Translations under genes and position numbers: made by a program | Notes under the pieces: generated by a model | The model's database searches: none | The model's input: the letters and a program-made list of their open reading frames with translations, nothing else | What the model was told of the DNA's origin: nothing | Part shown: positions 50,671 through 62,262 of the stretch, piece by piece | How the letters are laid out: every line of letters starts with the position of its first letter | How positions within the stretch are numbered: position 1 is the first letter of the stretch | NCBI GenBank assembly: GCA_002794735.1 | Contig: NBAZ01000002.1 | Span: 2,232,001-2,296,000 of the forward strand | DNA from: Pyrrhoderma lamaoense | Taxonomy: Eukaryota > Basidiomycota > Agaricomycetes > Hymenochaetales > Hymenochaetaceae | Length of the DNA stretch: 64,000 bases | Direction of reading: 5' to 3'

Positions 50671-50908
50671 GAACCATACGCGAATGATTCATTCATGAGC
50701 AGTGACGCAGCCTTTAGGACTGCACTCGGCCGTCGACTTGCATACGGCTGTCCGAGTAACGGAGCACTGCGAGAGAAACGTTCTTTTCTTTGGAATACTT
50801 CTGACTAGTCCTAGTTTGGTAGAGGGTACCTGCTTTCTTATAACGTCGGAGTACTTTGCATTCCAACGAATACATCTCTTGCTTTCTCTCATGCCCCCTG
50901 CTTTAAAG

Positions 50909-52536
50909 ATGCGTGTACCACTCCTTTCCAGAGCTGTCTCATCTTCAGCTACTGGGAAGCAATTCACTATGAAACCTTTGCCACCTAAATCTCATTTGCA
51001 TAAACGAATTCCAGAATCGGACTTTCCTCGCGGGTTCTTGCTTGGAGGAACTCATGTTGGTGTAAAAAAACGCGCAGATTTACCTGACTTAGCTCTTGCT
51101 CTTACAGCGGGATCAAGACCTGCTGCTGCTGCAGGTGTTTTTACGCGTAATGCAGTGGCTGCCGCTCCAGTACGAGTTTCAGCACAGGTTTTAGAAGACA
51201 CTGAGGGATTAGTTCGGGCGGTCGTAGTAAACAGTGGATGTGCTAATGCAGTTACTGGAGCTCGTGGAATGGATGATGCCTGGGAGATGGTTAAAGCTGC
51301 TGATGATGTTGCAAGCGCCACTTCCGGTGCCACTTCAAAAGATGAAAAAAGAGAGAGTTTGGTGATGAGTACTGGTGTAATTGGTCAACCCCTCCCGATA
51401 GACAAAATATTGAAAGGAATATCAGGTCTCAGACCTCCCCCTAATTTCTCTGCTCTTGATACATCTTCGCCCTTGGGAAGTACGTTTGAGCATTGGGAAC
51501 GTGCAGCACGTGCATTTTTGACAACAGATACCTTCCCAAAGCTTCGTGCGAACTCCTTTACGGTAGGAAATCAAACATACCGCATAGGAGGCATGAGTAA
51601 GGGCGCTGGAATGATACATCCGAATATGGGATCATTATCAGCCAAGAAGGAGCTCCATGCAACATTACTTTCTCTCATCCTTACTGATGCCCCCGTCACT
51701 CCTCGCGCACTGAGAGCTGCACTCGGTTACGCTACTGACCGATCATTCAATTCAATATCTGTTGACGGTGATATGAGCACGAATGATACGGTTCTAGTCC
51801 TTGCGAATGGTGCTGCTGCTTCTTCGAATTCTGATATCATCGACTACAAGGAGGGCCAGGACCCTACTGTCACATTTGTTCAATTCCGTGAAGCATTAAC
51901 AAGTTTCGCTGGCGAGCTCGCAAAACTTGTCGTGCGGGATGGTGAGGGCGCAACAAAATTTGTCACTGTCACTGTTGCAGTATGTGCTTTACAAGAATTC
52001 GAGTCTGATCCCTCATTCTGACTATTCATGAAGGGTGCAGCAACTTACGCAGATGCTCATGCCATTGCCTCTCGTATTTCAACTTCAGCTCTCGTAAAGA
52101 CCGCATTATATGGTGAAGATGCTAAGTACGTTATTGTTAGTAGGATAACTGACTTGGATATATATTAAATTATATTTTTCTTCTTAGCTGGGGCCGTATT
52201 CTTGCCTCCGTAGGGTCTATTCCTTCATCATCTTTGTCAACTCCCCTTGATCCTTCGCTTATTTCCGTTTCGTTCATTCCCACCGATGGTTCTTCATCTT
52301 TACCACTGTTGGTCAATGGGGAACCAATTGGAGTGGATGAGGTGCGTGCCAAAGAGATACTCAGTGCAGAGGACCTTGAAATCCGGGTTGACCTTGGCCT
52401 CGGGTCCGAGACTGCAAGATATTGGACTTGTGATTTCAGCTATGTAGGTCGTTATACATATTTACATTCTAGAGTTTATTTTTACTCACAAATTTTATAG
52501 GAATATGTCAGTATCAACGGGGACTACCGTAGTTAG
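50909..52536 (+). CDS. ARG7: Mitochondrial arginine biosynthesis bifunctional protein ArgJ (ornithine acetyltransferase)
   Basis: Transfers the acetyl group from N-acetylornithine to glutamate, and in bifunctional forms makes N-acetylglutamate, in the mitochondrial acetyl cycle. Exons 50909-51979, 52034-52125, 52188-52443 and 52501-52536 are in frame for 484 residues. The N-terminus [19 protein letters not shown] is a plausible mitochondrial presequence; an ATG at 50891 would add six residues. Conserved blocks: [80 protein letters not shown] (the autocleavage threonine should be that of HATLL), [20 protein letters not shown] and the ending [10 protein letters not shown]. Residues GSLSAKKE between HPNM and HATLL are an insertion relative to bacterial ArgJ. 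Frame is intact. A Gcn4-type site lies upstream. Confidence 0.95.
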
Positions 52537-53314
52537 GCGATAGGACAAAGGTTTCACTGCGAAACTAACTAGTAATTTCATAGAAGAGCAATATCATCCA
52601 TCTCTTAAGCTAGCTAAATTTTTGCGGAACCCAGAAAAAGTTGGTTTGATGAATAATACACGTCTCTAAATGGCGCTTATGTTTGCAGTGCAGTGCCTCA
52701 TTCGTCATAGCTCTGCTTGAGTGTTGCACCCAGAAAATACGTCATTCGCAAACGAAACACCGATTAAAAAAGGATAACATTCTTTCATGGCGGGTCATTA
52801 TTACTCAGTTTTCTTAGAAACACAAAGGTTGGTAAAACACAAGCTGGCTTATTCGAGGCCTATCCACTCAGAATTTGTTCGCAAGGCTATCACGTTACTT
52901 TCGCAAAGTATGTTAGTCTTATCAGCAAAGTTAGGTCAGATCAACCACTTTCAGGTCGTATTGTACAATTACGGAAATCTTTCTCTAGTACTTGTGCAAA
53001 TGAGGCGTTGCTGATGACTACATCTTTGTACATGTACACAAACATACAATCAAAGTTCTATGGTGTTCAACCTGACAATAAGAAGCGGACAATACTATTG
53101 CATAATAATATGCTAGAAGTGATTATCCCCATAAGAATTCCCGGCAGGATGTTGCAATAATCTCGTGTCTTTGCATTTATCTATTCGTTTGTAACGACAT
53201 GTAGAAATCAACATATCAAGTATTGTACTCGACTTTGCCAGGGGTGGTCGAATTATCGTATATAAAATGGGATTGTTCTGGTACAAGAATGTTCTCTGAA
53301 AAAGTACAGGAGAA
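52537..53314. other. Intergenic, no gene seen
   Basis: ARG7 3' end and promoter of the next gene. A TATATAAAA box at 53259-53267 sits 48 bp before the next ATG and is the only recognisable element. Confidence 0.5.
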
Positions 53315-53839
53315 ATGGCCGGTAAAAACACCTCTACACCCCAGCAACCTAATTCAAGTAACAAAGCAGCCAACAATGCTCCTGCTCCAACTTCCACTAG
53401 CAGCGGTCCAAGCTGGCAAGGATTCACGAGTTGCCAGAACTTATACAACTATGGCCACGTAAGACAGAAGCTAAACCAATTGAGATTTAAATATCCTCCT
53501 GAAGCGGAACGTACAAGCGAGAAGGCTTTAAGAAGCGTTAATAAAGAAATCAAGGCGATAGAAGCCAAGATTAAAGCTAAGGATACCACCCAAAACTGGG
53601 CTGCATTACTGCAAGAAAAGCAGACAGCAAAGAAGAACGTTGAGAAGAATCGAGCCCCTTTCAAGCTGTATGACGTTTACAAGGCTAAGCTAGATTCATG
53701 GGACACTAAATGGGACGGGTATAAGGAGAAATATAATAAGGGGATCTTTAGCCAAGAGGATTTCCAGAATGCGATGTCTGCTCTAGCCACTGACCTCGAT
53801 ATCAGCAAAATAGACAAATTATTCAATAAGTACATATAG
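53315..53839 (+). CDS. Orphan helical protein, 174 residues, single exon
   Basis: Not recognised. Begins MAGKNTSTPQQPNSSNKAAN, a Ser/Thr/Pro/Asn-rich disordered stretch of about 40 residues, then becomes strongly helical and charged: SCQNLYNYGHVRQKLNQLRF, SEKALRSVNKEIKAIEAKIK (heptad-like, probable coiled coil), TAKKNVEKNRAPFKLYDVYK and FSQEDFQNAMSALATDLDIS. Lysine-rich composition and no membrane segment suggest a soluble, possibly nucleic-acid-associated protein, but this is inference. The long uninterrupted frame is unusual next to the intron-rich neighbours, and a TATATAAAA box precedes it. The frame looks real from its length and amino acid balance. Confidence 0.6.
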   Translation: MAGKNTSTPQQPNSSNKAANNAPAPTSTSSGPSWQGFTSCQNLYNYGHVRQKLNQLRFKYPPEAERTSEKALRSVNKEIKAIEAKIKAKDTTQNWAALLQEKQTAKKNVEKNRAPFKLYDVYKAKLDSWDTKWDGYKEKYNKGIFSQEDFQNAMSALATDLDISKIDKLFNKYI

Positions 53840-54232
53840 GCAACAGACATCAAACTATATAAACTACTTCCAGATCTTACTCTTCATGTAGCTAAATAAC
53901 CCTATACAAGATATGTAGAATCCTCGCAATATGAATGCTACCCGGTTTTAAAACATGTTTATCGCTTTAACACTCCGTTAAACTCCAATATGAAGTATTC
54001 CCATACCAGTATAAACACAATAAGACACTGCATGACGGTGGCTCTGATAGCCGTTAAGTATCTCACAGAGCACAATTTTTATAATATTATTGCTAAATTG
54101 ATGTACTGGTAGGTGTTCATAATGAGGCACATAACTATTTCAAGCTGGAGACTGTACATATAGTTATCATTACGATTTCGCTATAATTCGTTGTGCTATT
54201 TTTATGGCTTTGCTGTCTAATTACCCATTGCC
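53840..54232. other. Convergent spacer
   Basis: Between the orphan helical gene and the dehydrogenase stop. AT-rich, nothing recognised. Confidence 0.5.
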
Positions 54233-55743
54233 TCAAGCCACCTGCACAACACCAGGTGGGAATTCATATTCCCCAAGCTTCCTTACTTCATCAAATATTC
54301 TCATTTCCAGTAAGCTCATCTCATGGCTCCAAACATCACTTTCAAGCTTTCCATCCCTAATACATCTCGCCACGTCGTCTGCTTGGAAATGCCAGCCCCC
54401 TCCTTGATACTTGAATCGTCGAGTTTCTTCACGTACAACGACCCCACTTCCGGGACGGTCAAAATATTGGACGGTGAAAGAAGAGGGGCAGTATATTGGC
54501 GATGGCACATGAATGTTGCCATTTCGATAGCGGATGATGACGCTTGGTCCCGACGCAGGGGAAGGGTGATACTGCAGCTTAGTATGGCTTGTGCACGAAG
54601 ATTAGAGGAGAAGGTAAGAGTGAAAGATGTGCTACTGTCAACCCCAGTGATGGGTGTCTTCAACATGCTAGCACTGACAGACGGAAGAGACCTCTTGTTC
54701 TTAGGATGTTCGAATAAAGCGATCATGGACTAGGAGAGAGGTATCAGCATTTATCACAACCGTCCGAACAGGGCGGAGATACGAACCCAAACGAATGGGT
54801 ATGGTCCCCTAAAAGTTCAATTCTATGAGAAAAAAATAGTACATAAAAAGAGTAAATGATAAGCCTACAGATCAAGTAGCGCACCACCGCCTAGCTTTGG
54901 ATCTAAGATGCGATGGGTGGTGGGAATATCTACATGAAGGTGAGTAAAAACCGTTAGGATTCAAGACTTAGGTTTCACAGACTTTCTATATCAAAGTCTC
55001 CAGAAAGGTCTGCATGAACAAGCACAGGATCTCCTAGAGTCCCCTCTTCAGCTATCTTCTTGAGCTCCAAAATTGCAGGCTGGAATCGAGTCCACAGGGC
55101 TTCCATGAAGAAAAGTTTCTTTTCTTTAGCTATACTTAGCAAAGATTGCAGTTCAGCTGCAGTTGACGTTACAGGCTTTTCACAAAGAACATGTTTGCCT
55201 GCTAGAAGTGCGGCTTTGGAATTTTGATAGTGGTATGTATGAGGGGTACCTAATTCAGTCGCATTAGCGTCTCTCTTGCTAGAAAATGGATTCAGTATAT
55301 CTGATTACCGATGTAGACTGCATTTACGTTCTGAGAATTAGCGCAATTATTCAGTCCTTTACAGCAGCATGTATCAGTGACCGCCTACCTGATCAGCAAA
55401 TAATTCGTCGTAAGAACCGTAGGCGTTTACGGAGTCATTTTTTATTTCTGTTTTGATAAACTTCCGCGCGTTCTCAACGCTACGTGAACCTACAGCAACT
55501 ATTTTGTGCTGAACATCACCAGCATTGCGGCTTAAAATCGGGGGTATAAGTCAGGTACAAAGAGCTACTATATGGAAAACGTACTCACGTCTTAGAGTCG
55601 ATAAGGATATCCTAAGAATGGGAACGCTTGTTTTGGTCACACATTAATCAATATTATACAGGGCATGAACGTACACGAACAAAACAGCCGGCAATAGCTC
55701 CAGTCGAAACTATTCCCCAGTTCAAGACAAAGGGGGATGCCAT
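54233..55743 (-). CDS. Gfo/Idh/MocA-family NAD(P)-dependent dehydrogenase (dihydrodiol dehydrogenase-like), one apparent frame lesion
   Basis: Oxidoreductase of the dimeric dihydrodiol / D-xylose 1-dehydrogenase group; cytosolic, substrate unknown.  Exon 1 (55675-55743) encodes MASPFVLNWGIVSTGAIAG, a Rossmann strand and glycine turn. Later blocks: VAVGSRSVENARKFI, YGSYDELFADQNVNAVYIGT, HYQNSKAALLAGKHVLCEKP (the family EKP lysine), FFMEALWTRFQPAILELKK, THRILDPKLGGGALLDLGPY, ALFEHPKNKRSLPSVSASM, TPITGVDSSTSFTLTF and FQADDVARCIRDGKLESDV with a C-terminal Met-rich helix. About eight exons. The last exon needs one extra C in the run at 54558-54561; with it the protein reads from SITLPP into SGPSVIIRYRNGNIHVPSPI. 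No splice site explains the break. Plus-strand frames here are shadows. Confidence 0.88.
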
Positions 55744-56160
55744 CAGATAGGTATTGGTTAAGTCTTAAAAACTACGATGGCCAGGTCGCACCTCATCAAT
55801 ACCGAATTAGATTGTGCCTGTATATATGCACTTCGCCTGATAATTGATATTGATGACATCATATTTAGTCATGCGTTCTACTTTATTTGTAAGCTTCTCA
55901 ACTGGTCATCGGTTTTTCGGAAAATTGTCTTTTATAGTTGCATATGTTTGAGCTCAGACTTTATATAAGCACACGCATGAACACTTTACAGAACACATTA
56001 GATCTTGAAGTCACTGCGTGTATCATTCAGCGATTATTGCATAAGTTATAACTTACGTATCGCTTACGAGTAATTTCTCACGACCTCACATGTTATACCT
56101 GTTGATTTCCGAGTCAGATTACTGAATCTTTGCAACAAATATCGACAATTCAGGGAAGAG
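55744..56160. other. Divergent promoter spacer
   Basis: Shared 5' region of the dehydrogenase (minus) and the first MFS copy (plus). AT-rich, with no site I can assign. Confidence 0.5.
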
Positions 56161-58188
56161 ATGCCTTTCGATACTCAAATGGATCCAAAGGAAAGGTTTA
56201 ATCTAAAGGATATAGGAAAGATAATTAATGCAGCACCGGGTACCGGGGATGTCTCTTTAGACGAACCATTGGATAATGCTATAGAAGAAATCAATGACTA
56301 CCCAGATGGTGGATTGAGAGCATGGCTTGTTGTGCTTGGTGTAAGCTACTTATTCTTCACTCCCATCAAGACTCATGGTTGATTTCAAGGGATTCCTGTT
56401 ACTTTTCTCTGAGTACGATTGTCATCTACAATCTACTGCACATTTATATAAAACTAAGCAAGCCTATCGCTTGAACTATAGTTTTGGTATCATCAATTCC
56501 CGGGGTGTAAGTACAAGAGAATACTATAGTTATCTCTTGAATATTATGCTTATGATTATTAAAGACCTTTCAATCCTACTATGAGCAAGTTCTATTGAAA
56601 GACACACCCGCATCCAGCATGTTAGTAAACTCCTGAATCAAGACCTTTTTCCAAGCTCAATACCGATCTTATTACAGAGCTTGGATTGGATCCATACAGG
56701 CAAGAGACTGTCCTCATGTAAACATGAAAAGCTACAATATTTCACATAGTATTCCTTCGCATTCTTACCTTCTATCGTCACTGGTCGCTTATTTGATATT
56801 GGCCGTGACAAATCACCTTTGTTCCTTGGCAGTGTGATGATGACTACCGCAATATTTCTTACTGCGCAATGTAAGGAATATTGGCAATTTCTTCTTTGCC
56901 AGGGTTTCGGTATAGGCGTGAGTTTCCCCGAGTTAAGTGACACAATGTCTTTTTATCTGGTGTTATTGACTGGATCATCAACAAATAGATAGCCACCGGA
57001 ATTGCATATGGTCCATCGAAAGCCGTTATATGTCACTGGTTTAGAAAAAGGTTAGGATTAGCTCTTGGTGTCATGTCCTGTGGTGCATCTATTGGAGGGA
57101 CAATCTTTCCCATTATATTCCGCAATCTGGTTCAAAGTATCGGGTGAATAAATGTTTCAAAATATCAAAGCCGAAGTTAATGTCGAGTGGATAGCTTTCC
57201 ATGGACGATGAGAGCAATCGGATTTTTCCTCATGATTACCTTGGGAGTTACCAATCTTGTATATATTCTCTTCGTGTTTAACATCTCGCTTTGCTGACTT
57301 TCTGTATATAGACACTTACTCGCCGTCTGCCTCTTGTGAATGTTAGTGGCGGGATTTTTAATTTTCGTGCTTTCAGATCCCCTGCTTTCACTCTATATAC
57401 AGCTTCAAGTTTTATCGCATTTCTAGGTCTCTACACTGTTCTAACTTAAATAGCTATCAGCGCATCTATGAGAGGAGTAGATAATAGCCTTACATTATAT
57501 CTCGTATCCATCGCTAATGCATCTTCAATTATCGGACGTCTAAGTGCAGGCTATCTTGCTGACAAGATCGGTAGACCATTCTTCAGAGGCTTATAGCTTC
57601 TTCATCACTGATTAGGTTATAAATAGGAACAATCAATGTTATGGCTCCTTTTACGCTTATAACTGGAGTTCTCACTATCGTATGGCCTTTTGTTCATGGT
57701 AATGCCGCATATATTTTCATCGCAATTTCTTATGGGTGAGTTAGTCACTTATTTGATTTCCCGGACTATTCACCATAGTTTCTGATACTTAGCTCATAGA
57801 GCAGCTTCAGGATCATTCATCTCCCTTCTCACTGTGCCCATCGCAGCTTTTGGTTAGTGTTTCGGTATGAACCTGAGAACCCCTCTCAGTTTTAATGAAT
57901 AAAACAGGGGATACGAGCGATGTAGGGCGGAGAACTGGTTTGTATCAATCCATACTCGCTTTAGGAGCCATTGCAGGTCCTCCCATATCGGGAGCAATAG
58001 CTGATGCAACTGGAGATTACAAAGACGTGGGATTATTTGCCGGTAAGAATACTCGCCCTTGAATTCAGCACACTCCAATATTGATGGTTGTTAACTGTTA
58101 TTATGAAGGAGTATCAATTATTTTTTCAGTTGTTGTAATGTGGATCGCGAGATATCTGGCCTTAGGTAGCTTAAAAGGAAAATTCTGA
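56161..58188 (+). pseudogene. MFS monocarboxylate-transporter-like gene, copy A, with in-frame stop
   Basis: Closely related to the next gene and colinear with it exon by exon. It opens MPFDTQMDPKERFNLKDIGK, then YPDGGLRAWLVVLG (the start of TM1), TFQSYYEQVLLKDTPASS, AWIGSIQ, YSFAFLPSIVTGRLFDIGRD, FRKRLGLALGVMSCGASIGG, RRTGLYQSILALGAIAGPPI and a final LALGSLKGKF. At 57447-57449 the codon matching a tyrosine of copy B (TLTYIV) is TAA, in the middle of a conserved membrane segment, and the same frame stays open beyond it. A tryptophan conserved in copy B (SWG) is arginine here. The intron at 56700-56749 starts GC. The stop is a substitution, not a single-base gap, so it may be a real nonsense mutation; a read error cannot be excluded. 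Confidence 0.75.
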
Positions 58189-58886
58189 AGAGATGTATAT
58201 ATTATCTATTAGCAATAGGGGAGGTATGAGTGGAAAAAGAGGCGCACTCAGGTACATACACAGCAACGAATCTGAGGGTGGTGGATCCACGAAACATAAA
58301 TCTCGACTATTCTCTGTCTCCGCCAGTTATGACCCGGAAGCACTGATCTTATGTAGCTTGTGGCCCTGGAATAGATATGCTCACATATATGATATTATGA
58401 TGACTTGTGGCTAAGCTACACTAGTGATTTTGAGCTTAGTCATTTATTATCTAATCAACAAGAACTCCTATTCGTGGTTGCAGAAAACGCCCAAACACGG
58501 GCTTTAATAAGATTACCCGCGCTTGCAGGTATTGGGAACACTTATAGTCATGAGCATTTCCGAACGTACATACTATTTGGAGGGATCTCACTTGACAGTA
58601 AAGACTAAAATCTCCAAAAAAATTAAGAAATCAAGAATAAGGACTAGCTTTCTACTATTCATCAGGTTATTACATACTTTTTTTCTTTGAGATTCAAGAT
58701 TAAATATGTTCAAGGATCACGTAAGACATGTTCGAAGTTGCGCTGAGAATATCAAGACTTGTTCCTATAATTTCCGAAGACCACATACAGACTTTATGAC
58801 TCGTTCAAATTTGAGCCAATGGCGGTTTAGTTCCCGACAAAGCAATATTTGATTCTCTTGTCTATCTGAGTTCGTAGAAGGCCTAA
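58189..58886. other. Spacer between the tandem MFS copies
   Basis: Holds copy A 3' and copy B 5' sequence. Short frames with no recognisable product. Confidence 0.5.
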
Positions 58887-60954
58887 ATGATCCCAAATTC
58901 TGTAGATTGTTTGACTGCAAAGGACAAGGACGATATAAACAAGGAACTTGATACAACACTCGGAAATAAGAATATTGCCACAAACGAGCCAGTGAACGTA
59001 TCTTTAGAGGAAGCTGATGATTTTCCTGATGGTGGATTTCGAGCATGGCTTGTTGTGCTTGGTGTGGGTCAACTCCTATAATACTCTATGTTCTATGCTT
59101 GACGACCTTCACTATAGGGTTTCCTATTACTTTTCTCTGAGTACGCATACTATTTTTGCATTCCTGTGTGCTCCTACTATACGTGTCTCGAAGATACTTA
59201 TCATCATCTTGATCTGTAGGTTTGGCTTAATCAATTCATGGGGGGTGAGTAAGAGTTAAAGTAGTCACTTATACAAAACCGTTACGCTTACAAAAATTGA
59301 AGACATTTCAGTCTTATTATACACGAGTTTTGCTGAAGGATACAACATCGTCTAATATGTAAGTGTCGACTACTGTTCTAGTCGGTCCTCAGTCTTTATT
59401 CATATTCTAACTCAGAGCGTGGATCGGATCTATGCAAGTAAGCATGAATACCTGAAGTAGAACGGAGTCAAATAGCATTAAGAAACATAATAGTATTCCT
59501 TCGCCTTCCTGCCTTCCATCCTCATTGGCCGTTTGTTTGATCTTGGTCATGACAGGGCTACCTTACTCTTAGGCTCAGTACTAATGATTACTGCGACATT
59601 TCTTACTGCGCAGTGTGAGGAATACTGGCAATTTCTTCTTTGTCAGGGGTTGGGAATCGGAGTGTGTCATTTCAAGGATTGTAGCTTTAGACAAGAATGC
59701 TGATATACGTTGCTCGATACGCTTATTGACAGATAGCTTCAGGGATTGCTTATGGACCTTTGAAAGCTATTATATGTCATTGGTTCAAAAGGAAGTTGGG
59801 ACTGGCTCTTGGTATTGTGTCTTGTGGCTCTTCTATGGGTGGAACAATTTTCCCAATTATATTTCGTAATCTAGTTCAGATAATTGGGCAAGTAGCTTTC
59901 ATCTTTCTCTTGTAGGCATAGGCAATTTGAAACTGATACCAGATATAGTTTTCGGTGGACAATGAGGACAATAGGCTTTGTACTCATATTAACATTAGGA
60001 GTCACAAACCTGGTGTGTATCCTCACTCAGTTACCTATGAATCCTATCAACAATCCTGTATTTTAGACACTCGTTCGTCGCTTGCCTCCTGTAAATGTCA
60101 GCGGTGGCCTACTCAATCTCCGTGCCTTCAAATCGCCTGCATTTACTCTATACACCATATCAAGCTTTATTGCATTCCTAGGCCTCTATACTGTATTAAC
60201 ATACATTGTTGTCAGTGCGCCCACGAGAGGAGTGAATGATAGTCTTACAGTATATCTTGTATCTATTGCCAATGCTTCGTCCATAATTGGTCGTCTTAGC
60301 TCTGGATATCTTGCAGACAAAATTGGTAAGTTTTATCATCTGCATACGTGTTAAAATCACATAAATTCAAAAACTTCGATCATCACTTTTCAATAAACAT
60401 AGGGACTGTCAATATCATGTCTCCCTTCACACTCATAGCTGGAATACTCACGATTGTTTGGCCGTTTGTCTACGGAAATGCTGCATATATATTGATTGCT
60501 ATTGCTTACGGGTGATTCTACTATACAGTCTTCTAAGTCTATTTATACATCATGCTCATTGAGATCGGTATTAAAGGACGTCTTCGGGGGCGTTCATCTC
60601 CCTTCTCACTGCACCTATAGCAGCTTTTGGTATTTGCTTAGATGAACGTCTCTCATAGCTTATCATCTAATACAAGGGAATAGGTGATACCGGAGATATT
60701 GGTCGGAGAACTGGTTTGTGCCAGTCTGTACTGGCATTAGGTGCTATTGTAGGTCCACCTATTTCGGGAGCAATAGCTGACACTACTGGAGATTACAAGG
60801 GTGTGGGTATATATGCAGGTGACAAACTTTTGATTATCATGTTGACAAATGCTGAAGATTAATATGTGATTTAGGAGTAGTAATAATATTCTCTGTAGTT
60901 GTAATGTGGTCCTCGAGATGCCTAGCATTAGGTCACTTTAAGGGAAAGTTCTAA
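58887..60954 (+). CDS. MFS monocarboxylate-transporter-like protein, copy B (intact)
   Basis: Twelve-helix major facilitator of the fungal MCH/monocarboxylate porter group, plasma membrane or organelle; substrate unknown. About 13 exons join in frame. N-terminus MIPNSVDCLTAKDKDDINKE leads to the conserved FPDGGFRAWLVVLG before TM1, then FGLINSWGTFQSYYTRVLLK, AWIGSMQ, YSFAFLPSILIGRLFDLGHD, FKRKLGLALGIVSCGSSMGG (conserved loop 4-5), RAFKSPAFTLYTISSFIAFL, SIANASSIIGRLSSGYLADK, RRTGLCQSVLALGAIVGPPI and the tail LALGHFKGKF. The intron 59888-59948 uses a GC donor at a junction where copy A has GT. Every exon agrees with copy A except where copy A carries its stop. The dehydrogenase and the DOPA-dioxygenase-like gene flank the pair. 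Confidence 0.9.
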
Positions 60955-61278
60955 CAATAATGATGAAATTGCCCCTAAGCTCCATATCACCGCGGGAACA
61001 AATATGAATGGATACTGGAGTAAAATAATTATAAACATCTTGCAATGCATAATAAATATAAAAGTCCGAGTATGGGGAACATGACAATGAGTGAATGATG
61101 ACTAATTAGGTAATACATAGCTGAGTAGTCCTCCGACCCGGAGCACGCCATGCATATAAATCTATACTTCTCTTTACCAATGGTCCTAGTTTCTCAAGGT
61201 TATCCACCCCTTTCATCCCCAAAGTCTAGAGATAGTAATCAAGCGTCATAGATACCTTTGAACCTTTACTATCTAGAC
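60955..61278. other. Spacer before the DOPA-dioxygenase-like gene
   Basis: Short AT-rich promoter region with no identified site. Confidence 0.5.
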
Positions 61279-62092
61279 ATGGCACCTTACCTTCACCCAA
61301 ATCCCCTAGCTGGATATGAGAGCGCTGAAACTCTTCCAGACACAATCAATCCCGATGGAAAGTCATTGTATAATCCACCAAGCGAAAAGCTTTCATCAGC
61401 TTATGAATCTTTTCCCTTACCCATTGATTCATCAAACAATGGATTTGACTTTCACAGTACGTCCTTAAACTCAGAGTTCTCTAACTAAGACAAGCATATA
61501 TTCTAACGTCCAATTACCCCCCCCCTACTTCTCGTTAAAAGTCTACTACATGCAGTCTGTAGAGTCTCAGAAAGAATATGCTCGCGCCTTACATGAACGT
61601 GTACGACGGGAGTTCCCCGAGGTATGATCCTTACCTTGAATAGCGCCTGAGAACAAATTATCCATGTTTCTTACTTAGTTAAGAATATACAAGTTCTGGG
61701 AAAAGCCGATTGGTAACTCATCAGAATTATTATCCAAAACTCAGACTTATGCTAATTGAATCTATTTGATCCGATTTTTTAGGGCCTCACCCAGTAGCCA
61801 TGTTTGAAGTTAATACGTTCACCCCTCATCAAACAGGAGCTTTTTTCTCCTGGCTTACTGTTCACCGGGGACCATGCTCGTAAGTGACTACCCGTTAGTT
61901 GCGAAACTATCTATACGGATCCTTACATCTCCGTTTAGGGTGCTTATCCATCCTAATACTAATGATGCATTACGGGACCATACTGAACATGCAACGTGGA
62001 TGGGCATGCCTTTCCCTCTCAATACAGATATTCTCAAGCCCGTGGCGCGTTTCGGTCCTAATGCTGGAAAAAAAGTCGAGAGTAACGTGTAA
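61279..62092 (+). CDS. DOPA 4,5-dioxygenase-like protein
   Basis: Member of the small DOPA-dioxygenase family, which includes extradiol ring-cleaving enzymes acting on DOPA in pigment-forming basidiomycetes. Five exons; the first is 61279-61456. Conserved blocks: GFDFH followed by KSQKEYARALHERVRREFPE, LRIYKFWEKPIGPHPVAMFE, HQTGAFFSWLTVHRGPCS and VLIHPNTNDALRDHTEHATW with MGMPFPLNTDIL. The histidines in FDFH, PHP and IHPN and the H of DHTEHA are the likely metal or substrate residues of the family. The second exon fits frame only if it begins AGTCTCAG after the CTGTAG acceptor. Length (about 180 residues) is normal. The true substrate is unknown; many fungal relatives are uncharacterised. It may share a pathway with the neighbouring dehydrogenase and transporters, which is speculation. 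Confidence 0.88.
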
Positions 62093-62262
62093 ATTCAATT
62101 AATACTCATGTTAAAGTATGGCGTTTGATCGTTCATGGAAATTCGCGTCACTTCAAGAAGTTGTATAATACATGTCTGTTTTTCTATTTATATAATTACA
62201 ATACCACTTTCCAAATGATGGTAAGCTGGAATGTTCACATTAACACCGCGATCTTGGTATGT

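Noticed and set aside
50702..50908. An in-frame N-terminal extension of ARG7.
   Set aside because: It has no family support and overlaps the likely promoter; the ATG at 50909 gives a normal mitochondrial presequence.
54323..54733. A 136-codon plus-strand open frame.
   Set aside because: It lies antisense to the conserved last exon of the dehydrogenase and resembles no family.
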